NCBI GenBank assembly: GCA_035310145.1
Contig: DATGEL010000042.1
Coordinates: forward strand, 17,034-81,033
Direction of reading: 5' to 3'
DNA length: 64,000 nucleotides
Source of the DNA: Dehalococcoidia bacterium
GTDB lineage: Bacteria > Chloroflexota > Dehalococcoidia > CAUJGQ01
Part shown: positions 58,738 to 64,000 of the stretch, piece by piece
How the letters are laid out: the number at the start of each line of letters is the position of its first letter
Numbering within the stretch: the stretch's first letter is position 1
Made by a program: the position numbers and the translations under genes
Notes under the pieces: generated by a model
Databases searched by the model: none
What the model was told of the DNA's origin: nothing
The model's input: the letters and a program-made list of their open reading frames with translations, nothing else

Positions 58738-59157
58738 ATGCTCCAGCCAAAACGGGTGAAGTGGCGCAAGCAGCACCGCGGCCACCGGCGTGGCCCGGCC
58801 AACGCCGGCACCGAGGTCTCGTTCGGCGAGTTCGGCCTGCAGGCGACGCAGAGCGCCTGGATCGACTCGCGCCAGATCGAGGCGGCCCGCCGCGCGATCA
58901 CGCACCACATCAAGCGCGGTGGCAAGGTCTGGATTCGCATCTTCCCCGACAAGCCCGTGACGGCGAAGCCCGCCGAGACGCGCATGGGTTCGGGCAAGGG
59001 CGCGCCGGACCACTGGGTCGCCGTGGTCAAGCCGGGGCGGATGCTGTTCGAGATCGGCGGCGTCGGCGATGAGCTGGCGAAAGAGGCGCTGAACCTGGCC
59101 TCGTACAAGCTGCCGATCCAGACGCGCCTGGTGCAGCGCGAGCACGAGGCCGTCTAG
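58738..59157 (+). CDS. rplP: 50S ribosomal protein L16
   Basis: 139 residues: [39 protein letters not shown] and [20 protein letters not shown] are the family motifs. It organises the A-site region of 23S rRNA. Confidence 0.97.
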   Translation: MLQPKRVKWRKQHRGHRRGPANAGTEVSFGEFGLQATQSAWIDSRQIEAARRAITHHIKRGGKVWIRIFPDKPVTAKPAETRMGSGKGAPDHWVAVVKPGRMLFEIGGVGDELAKEALNLASYKLPIQTRLVQREHEAV

Positions 59158-59192
59158 CCGGGCGCCGCGCGGAGGTTGATGAGGACGAGACG

Positions 59193-59411
59193 ATGAACAA
59201 ACTGGCCGAGGACATCCGCGCGCTGAGCGACGAGGAGATCAGCCACCAGGTCAACGAGACGCAGCGCGAGCTGTTCAACCTGCGCTTCCGCCTGGCGACG
59301 CGGCAACTGGAGAACAGCCACTCGCTGCCGCTGGCACGCAAGAAGCTGGCGCGGCTGAAGACGATTCAAACCGAGCGACGGCTGGCCGCGGCGGCCGGGC
59401 AGCGGGCGTAG
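59193..59411 (+). CDS. rpmC: 50S ribosomal protein L29
   Basis: 72 residues, a two-helix hairpin protein: [20 protein letters not shown] with [20 protein letters not shown]. It sits near the tunnel exit. Confidence 0.94.
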   Translation: MNKLAEDIRALSDEEISHQVNETQRELFNLRFRLATRQLENSHSLPLARKKLARLKTIQTERRLAAAAGQRA

Positions 59412-59441
59412 GCGCGGCGGGAGAGATAGAGAGACAGCACG

Positions 59442-59798
59442 ATGACGACAGACGCCAACACCAGCGAACAGGCTGCGCCGGAAGCGCGCCGCGAGCCGCA
59501 CCGCAAGAACATGACCGGCACCGTGGTCAGCACCAAGATGCAGAAGACCGTGGTGGTCGCGGTCGAGTCGTTCAAGCGGCACCGGCTCTACAAGAAGACG
59601 CTGCGCCGCACCAAGCGCTACAAGGCGCACGACGAGACGAACGCCTGCGTGCTTGGCGACCTGGTGCGCATCGTGGAGACGCGCCCGCTCTCGAAAGAGA
59701 AGCGCTGGCGCGTGGCCGAGATCCTCACCCGCGGCAACGTGGCCGAGCTGCAGCCGCAGGCGATCGACGCCTCGCTCGAAGGCCGGCAGGCCGAGTAA
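59442..59798 (+). CDS. rpsQ: 30S ribosomal protein S17 with N-terminal extension
   Basis: 118 residues, about 30 more than typical. After a 20-residue acidic start ([18 protein letters not shown]) comes the core [60 protein letters not shown]. The core binds the 5' domain of 16S rRNA. Confidence 0.95.
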   Translation: MTTDANTSEQAAPEARREPHRKNMTGTVVSTKMQKTVVVAVESFKRHRLYKKTLRRTKRYKAHDETNACVLGDLVRIVETRPLSKEKRWRVAEILTRGNVAELQPQAIDASLEGRQAE

Positions 59799-59822
59799 AT
59801 CCCGGCCCGCCGCGCGGGCGAG

Positions 59823-59882
59823 GCTGCCATGGGCACGTAGCGCCCAACTTTGCTGCCATGGGCACCACGTGCCCATCTTTGA
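59823..59882 (+). repeat. Tandem pair of GGGC/GCCC stem-loops before rplN
   Basis: Copy B (59823-59852) and copy C (59852-59882) share GCTGCCATGGGCAC, and GCCCA-[AT]-CTTTG, with a central palindrome ATGGGCACCACGTGCCCAT in C. The second ends in GAAGGA, the rplN ribosome site. Copies also lie before rplB. Confidence 0.6.
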
Positions 59883-59893
59883 AGGAAAACGCA

Positions 59894-60262
59894 ATGATCC
59901 AGCAGTACACGCGGCTGAAGGTGGCCGACAACTCCGGCGCGAAGGAGATCATGTGCATCCTCGTGCCGGGCGGCACGCGCCGCCGCTACGCACGCGTGGG
60001 CGACACGATCATCGCCTCCGTCAAGCAAGCGCAGCCCAACGCCGCCGTCAAGAAGGGCGACGTGGTCAAGGCCGTCGTGGTGCGTGTGGCGAAGCCGTAC
60101 GGGCGCAAGGACGGCTCCTACATCCGCTTCGACGAGAACGCCGCCGTGATCCTGACCGACAAGCAGAATCCGCGCGGCACGCGCATCTTCGGCCCCGTGG
60201 CCCGCGAGCTGCGCGAGCGCAACTTCATGAAGATCGTGTCGCTCGCCCCGGAAGTCGTCTAA
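59894..60262 (+). CDS. rplN: 50S ribosomal protein L14
   Basis: 122 residues: [40 protein letters not shown] and [20 protein letters not shown] are invariant family motifs. It starts the spc part of the cluster and lies at the subunit interface. Confidence 0.97.
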   Translation: MIQQYTRLKVADNSGAKEIMCILVPGGTRRRYARVGDTIIASVKQAQPNAAVKKGDVVKAVVVRVAKPYGRKDGSYIRFDENAAVILTDKQNPRGTRIFGPVARELRERNFMKIVSLAPEVV

Positions 60263-60296
60263 CCGTAGAGAGCGTAAGCGCAGGCAGGCAAGCCGT

Positions 60297-60611
60297 ATGA
60301 ACAAGCTCAAGAAGAACGACAACGTGCTGGTGATGGCCGGCAAGGACAAGGGCAAGACCGGCCAGGTGCGCGAGGTGCGGCCCAAGGACGGCCGCGCGAT
60401 CGTCACCGGCGTAAACATGATCAAAAAGCACCAGCGCGCCACGTCGCCGCAGCAGCCCGCCGGCATCATCGAGCGCGAGGCGGCGATCCAGATCGCCAAT
60501 CTGATGGTGGTGTGCAGCAACTGCGGCAAGCCGGCGCGGGTGGGCATCCACTTCCGGCCGGATGGCAAGAAGAGCCGCTACTGCAAGAAGTGCAACGAGG
60601 ACTTTGACTAA
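60297..60611 (+). CDS. rplX: 50S ribosomal protein L24
   Basis: 104 residues with a KOW motif ([17 protein letters not shown]), then [20 protein letters not shown], and a C-terminal CSNCGK/CKKCN zinc ribbon found in many L24 proteins. Its stop shares a base with the rplE start (TAATG). Confidence 0.96.
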   Translation: MNKLKKNDNVLVMAGKDKGKTGQVREVRPKDGRAIVTGVNMIKKHQRATSPQQPAGIIEREAAIQIANLMVVCSNCGKPARVGIHFRPDGKKSRYCKKCNEDFD

Positions 60612-61156
60612 TGGCCGCGCGTCTCAAAGAACGCTACCAGAGCGAAGTGGTGCCGGCGCTGATGAAGGAGTTCTCCTACGGGAACATCATGCAGGTGCCG
60701 GGATTGAAGAAGATCGTCGTCAACATCGGCATGGGCGAGGCGCTGCAGAACGCCAAGGCGCTCGACAACGCCGCCGCCGATGTGACCGTGATCACCGGGC
60801 AGAAGCCGGTGATCACGCGCGCGAAGAAGTCGATCGCCAATTTCAAGGTGCGCGCCGGCAACCCGATCGGCGTGACCGTGACGCTGCGCGGCGAGCGCAT
60901 GTACGAGTTCTTCGACCGGCTGGTGAACGTGGCGCTCCCGCGCATCCGCGACTTCTCCGGGGCGCCGCGCAATGCCTTCGACGGCCGCGGCAACTACAGC
61001 CTCGGCCTGCGCGAGCAGCTCATCTTCCCGGAGATCGAGTACGACAAGATCGACCGCATCCGCGGCATGGAGGTGACGATGGTCACCTCGGCGCGGAACG
61101 ACGAAGAGGGCCGGCGCCTGCTGCAACTGCTGGGCGTGCCCTTCAGCAAGAGTTAA
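60611..61156 (+). CDS. rplE: 50S ribosomal protein L5
   Basis: 181 residues. [40 protein letters not shown] and [20 protein letters not shown] identify it. It binds 5S rRNA with L18. Confidence 0.97.
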   Translation: MAARLKERYQSEVVPALMKEFSYGNIMQVPGLKKIVVNIGMGEALQNAKALDNAAADVTVITGQKPVITRAKKSIANFKVRAGNPIGVTVTLRGERMYEFFDRLVNVALPRIRDFSGAPRNAFDGRGNYSLGLREQLIFPEIEYDKIDRIRGMEVTMVTSARNDEEGRRLLQLLGVPFSKS

Positions 61157-61185
61157 GGCCGTAACGGAACGTCAGGAGAGCGAGC

Positions 61186-61371
61186 GTGGCCAAGGTCAGT
61201 CAGATCGTCAAGTCGTTGCGGACGCCGAAGTACTCGACGCGGCGGAAGAACCGCTGCAAGCTCTGCGGCCGGCCGCGCGGCTACATGCGCAAGTTCGGCA
61301 TGTGCCGCATCTGCTTCCGCACGCTCGCCCACCAGGGGCAGATTCCGGGGGTCATGAAATCGTCCTGGTAG
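61186..61371 (+). CDS. rpsN: 30S ribosomal protein S14, zinc-type (S14Z)
   Basis: 61 residues from GTG 61186. [20 protein letters not shown] and [19 protein letters not shown] show the four-cysteine zinc site and the short form used by Terrabacteria. A single copy is present, as expected in the spc cluster. Confidence 0.97.
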   Translation: MAKVSQIVKSLRTPKYSTRRKNRCKLCGRPRGYMRKFGMCRICFRTLAHQGQIPGVMKSSW

Positions 61372-61477
61372 CCGAGCACGTCGGCGGCAGCAGGCCGCCA
61401 GCCCCGCGCAGCGCGCGTCCGTTGCTGCAGACGACGGAGACCCCTGCACGGACCCGGTTGAGAGAGGAACCGACCCG

Positions 61478-61894
61478 ATGAACATGACCGACCCCATCGC
61501 CGATATGCTCACGCGGATCCGCAACGCCGTGATGGCGCGGCACGACGTGACGTCGATGCCCGCCTCCAGGGTCAAGACGGCGCTCGCGCAGGTGCTGAAG
61601 GACGAGCACTACATCCGCGACTTCGAGCTGGTGGAGGAGAAGGACAAGCGCGGCCGCGGCCCGCACAAGGTGATGAAGGTCCATCTCAACTACACGGGCA
61701 AGCGCGAGCCGGTGCTAACCGGCATCCAGCGCGTAAGCAAGCCCGGCCTGCGCGTCTACGTGCAGAAGCGCGAAATCCCGCGCGTCTACGGCGGCCTGGG
61801 CATCGCCATCCTCTCCACGCCGCAGGGGATCATGACCGGCCAGCAGGCCTGGCGAAAGCAGACCGGCGGCGAGCTGCTCTGCTACGTCTGGTAG
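61478..61894 (+). CDS. rpsH: 30S ribosomal protein S8
   Basis: 138 residues. [20 protein letters not shown] and [20 protein letters not shown] are diagnostic. The ATG follows AGAGGAACC, 106 bases after rpsN; that gap holds only short unremarkable sequence. Confidence 0.97.
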   Translation: MNMTDPIADMLTRIRNAVMARHDVTSMPASRVKTALAQVLKDEHYIRDFELVEEKDKRGRGPHKVMKVHLNYTGKREPVLTGIQRVSKPGLRVYVQKREIPRVYGGLGIAILSTPQGIMTGQQAWRKQTGGELLCYVW

Positions 61895-61910
61895 CGGAGA
61901 CGCGGCGCCG

Positions 61911-61944
61911 TGGTTTCATCGCCGGCGCGCCGGCGATGAAACCA
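61911..61944. repeat. Perfect 34-bp palindrome before rplF
   Basis: TGGTTTCATCGCCGGCG followed by its exact complement CGCCGGCGATGAAACCA (centre at 61927/61928). It lies between the rpsH stop and the rplF ribosome site. The outer part TGGTTTCA and the inner CCGGC are shared with the insert in the Uma2 gene (621-704). Confidence 0.7.
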
Positions 61945-61963
61945 TCTGGAAGGAGATTCTGGT

Positions 61964-62518
61964 ATGTCACGCATCGGTCGCCAGCCGATCCCCGTTGCCA
62001 GCGGCGTCACCGTGCAGGTGCAGGGCAACCACGTCACGGTCAAAGGGCCGAAGGGCCAGCTGCAGCGCGACCTGCCGGAGGAGATCGGCGTCGAGCAGAA
62101 GGACGGTTCGATCCTGGTCACCCGTCCGGACGACCAGCCGCGCCACCGCGCCCTGCACGGCCTCAGCCGCACGCTCGTCGCCAACATGGTCACCGGCGTC
62201 TCGACGGGCTTCACCAAAGTCCTGGAGATCCAGGGCGTCGGCTACCGTGTGGCGCAGCAGGGGCAGGTGATCACGCTGGCGCTCGGCTTCTCGCACCCGG
62301 TCGAGATCACGCCGCCGCAGGGCATCAGCTTCGGCATCGAGGGCAACAACCGCATCCGTGTCGAGGGGATCGACAAGGAGCTGGTCGGCCAGGTGGCGGC
62401 GAACATCCGCGCGATCCGCAAGCCGGAGCCGTACAAGGGCAAGGGCATCCGCTACCAGGGCGAGAACGTGCGCCGCAAGGCGGGCAAGGCCGGCAAGGGC
62501 AAGGGCGGCAAAAAGTAA
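61964..62518 (+). CDS. rplF: 50S ribosomal protein L6
   Basis: 184 residues: [36 protein letters not shown] and [20 protein letters not shown], ending in the basic tail [20 protein letters not shown]. It sits at the GTPase-associated region. Confidence 0.97.
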   Translation: MSRIGRQPIPVASGVTVQVQGNHVTVKGPKGQLQRDLPEEIGVEQKDGSILVTRPDDQPRHRALHGLSRTLVANMVTGVSTGFTKVLEIQGVGYRVAQQGQVITLALGFSHPVEITPPQGISFGIEGNNRIRVEGIDKELVGQVAANIRAIRKPEPYKGKGIRYQGENVRRKAGKAGKGKGGKK

Positions 62519-62560
62519 GCTGGGCGCCCGGCTCGCGGGCGAGGGCGAGGGGATGAAGCG

Positions 62561-62926
62561 ATGGCAGTCAAAACCGGCCGGGAGCAGCGCATCCGCCGCC
62601 ACTACCGCGTGCGCCGGCGCGTGCGCGGCGTCGGCGAGCGGCCGCGGCTGGCGGTGTTCCGCAGCCTGAACCATATCTACGCGCAGGTGATCGACGACGT
62701 GCGCGGCCACACGCTGGTCGCCGCGTCGGACCGCGACGCCGACGTGGCCGGCGAAGCGAAGGGCAAGGCGAAGGCGGCCCGCGCCGAGCTGGTGGGCGCC
62801 GCGCTGGCGCGCAAGGCAAGGTCGGCGGGCATCTCGGCGGTCGTGTTCGACCGCGGCGGCTTTCTCTATCATGGCCGCGTGAAAGCGCTGGCCGACGCCG
62901 CGCGCAAGGGCGGCTTGCAGTTCTGA
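62561..62926 (+). CDS. rplR: 50S ribosomal protein L18
   Basis: 121 residues. [40 protein letters not shown] and [20 protein letters not shown] identify it. It binds 5S rRNA with L5. Confidence 0.96.
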   Translation: MAVKTGREQRIRRHYRVRRRVRGVGERPRLAVFRSLNHIYAQVIDDVRGHTLVAASDRDADVAGEAKGKAKAARAELVGAALARKARSAGISAVVFDRGGFLYHGRVKALADAARKGGLQF

Positions 62927-62998
62927 GCGACGAGAAGGCAGGCGGAGAAGCGGAGCGCGCGTCTCGGTCTGCCCGGTCCAAAAGACGAAGGGGCGGTT

Positions 62999-63937
62999 AT
63001 GACCACAGGCGAGCGCGGCGGTTCGCGTGACTCCGACCTCAACGAGAAGGTCGTCTACATCAACCGCGTGTCGAAAGTCGTCAAGGGCGGCCGGCGCTTC
63101 AGCTTCAGCGCCCTCGTCGTTGTGGGCGACGGGCGCGGCGGCGTCGGCGCCGGCATGGGCAAGGCGAACGAGGTGCCGGAGGCGATCCGCAAGGGCGCCA
63201 CGATCGCGCGCAAAAACCAGATTCGCGTGCCGATGAACGGCACCACGATCGCGCACCCGATCCTCGCCCGCTTCGGCGCCGCCAAGGTGCTGATGAAGCC
63301 GGCCTCGGCCGGCACGGGCGTGATCGCCGGCGGTGGGGTGCGCGCCGTGATGGAGGTCGCCGGCGTTAAGGACGTGCTGGCGAAATCGCTGGGCAGCTCG
63401 AACGCGATCAACGTCGTGCGCGCCACGGTCCAGGGGCTGGCGGCGCTGCGCCATCCGGAGGACGCCCGTCGCATCCGCGCCGAGGCTGCCGCGGCGCCGG
63501 TCGAACAGGTGATCCGCCAGGGCAAGCCGCCGGTAGTGCGCGTGCCGCGCGACCGCGATCGCGACGGCAACGGCCGCCGCGGCGACCGCAACGGCGACCG
63601 GGGAGATCGCGGAGATCGCGGCGATCGTGGCCCGCGGCCCGACCGCGGCGAGCGCTTCGAGCGGCCGCAGGCCAGCGCCCCGCCCGCACCTGTTGAAGAG
63701 ACCGTGACGCCGGCGACGCCCGCCGCCACGGTCACCGCGCCGCAGGCCGAGACCACAATCCCACCCGCCGAGGCCGCAACGCCGCCGGACGCCGCCGAGC
63801 AGCCGCAGGCGGAGCACGCGGCGCCGCACGCTGATACATCCGCGCCGACAGAGCCGGCGCCCGAACCTGTGGCGCATTCGCCGGCCATCTCCAGTGCCGA
63901 GGCGGAGAGCGGCGAGCCGGTTGAAGGCTCGGAGTAG
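62999..63937 (+). CDS. rpsE: 30S ribosomal protein S5 with long C-terminal extension
   Basis: 312 residues, about 140 more than usual. The S5 core has [40 protein letters not shown] and [20 protein letters not shown]. After about residue 178 comes an extension with an Arg/Asp/Gly part ([20 protein letters not shown] and three more RGD units) and then an Ala/Pro/Glu-rich tail, a layout akin to the extended S3 protein here. The core is in place for decoding fidelity. Confidence 0.95.
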   Translation: MTTGERGGSRDSDLNEKVVYINRVSKVVKGGRRFSFSALVVVGDGRGGVGAGMGKANEVPEAIRKGATIARKNQIRVPMNGTTIAHPILARFGAAKVLMKPASAGTGVIAGGGVRAVMEVAGVKDVLAKSLGSSNAINVVRATVQGLAALRHPEDARRIRAEAAAAPVEQVIRQGKPPVVRVPRDRDRDGNGRRGDRNGDRGDRGDRGDRGPRPDRGERFERPQASAPPAPVEETVTPATPAATVTAPQAETTIPPAEAATPPDAAEQPQAEHAAPHADTSAPTEPAPEPVAHSPAISSAEAESGEPVEGSE

Positions 63938-63976
63938 CGCCGTGCACGGCAGCGAATAACAGCGGGAGTAAGCCCG

Positions 63977-64000
63977 GTGGGCACAGTACGGATTACCTGG
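63977..64000 (+). CDS. rpmD: 50S ribosomal protein L30, N-terminal codons only
   Basis: GTG 63977 begins VGTVRITW, the first strand of L30, and the window ends there. GGGAGTAAGCCCG precedes it. L30 follows S5 in the spc cluster, which supports the call despite the length. Confidence 0.8.

Overview
The window is one continuous 64 kb piece of a high-GC bacterial chromosome. Gene content points to a Chloroflexota-type (Terrabacteria) bacterium, perhaps near Thermomicrobia. Clues are an LLM-class (F420-type) oxidoreductase, a PknG-type kinase module, a stand-alone Lrp ligand-binding domain, and a zinc-type S14 inside a tuf-S10-spc ribosomal cluster that follows two tRNA-Thr genes. The taxonomy is inferred from gene content and was not tested.

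Region by region. (1) 1-5.6 kb: a DUF362 protein cut by the left edge, a broken Uma2 nuclease gene carrying a small in-frame palindromic insert, a frameshifted cyclase/NB-ARC/TPR regulator, and VOC and MmcQ-like genes. (2) 5.6-9.4 kb: a short CysRS-like ligase, an Erm-like rRNA methyltransferase with its own leader peptide and attenuator, and an LLM oxidoreductase. (3) 9.4-25.4 kb: toxin-antitoxin relics and metabolic genes, namely amidohydrolase, a rhodanese with an in-frame TGA at its catalytic cysteine, enoyl-CoA hydratase, MoaD-like, nucleoside hydrolase, RidA, D-threonine aldolase-like, SDR, nitrilase, methyltransferases, Mrp and DinB. (4) 25.4-30.7 kb: a four-helix membrane sensor, a PknG-like kinase and a divergent amino-acid-type binding lipoprotein, laid out like the actinobacterial GlnX/PknG/GlnH system. 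(5) 30.7-36.5 kb: a cytochrome b/molybdenum oxidoreductase fusion, a glycosyltransferase with an octamer repeat at its start codon, and an OsmC-like gene with a second in-frame TGA. (6) 36.5-44.2 kb: an accessory stretch with diverged repeats, an APH-type kinase, HicAB, VapBC and relics, and also a KdpDE-like two-component system. (7) 44.2-51.4 kb: an alpha/beta hydrolase-USP fusion coupled to a KimA-like K+ transporter, and a large hybrid histidine kinase. (8) 51.5-64 kb: upp, then tRNA-Thr(UGU), tRNA-Thr(GGU), tuf and the S10/spc ribosomal protein genes up to a partial rpmD.

The most striking signals are three. The TGA at the catalytic position of the rhodanese is followed at the expected distance by a SECIS-like hairpin, and an OsmC-like gene has another TGA where a cysteine is expected. 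Together these suggest that the organism makes selenoproteins. The Erm-like gene is preceded by a promoter, a nine-residue leader peptide containing Arg-Leu-Arg, a 12-bp inverted repeat and a terminator hairpin, which is the layout of a macrolide-responsive attenuator. Finally, several small repeat families occur at gene borders: CCCTACG heptamers that form the ends of coding sequences, and GGGC/GCCC stem-loops just before the ribosome binding sites of rplB and rplN.
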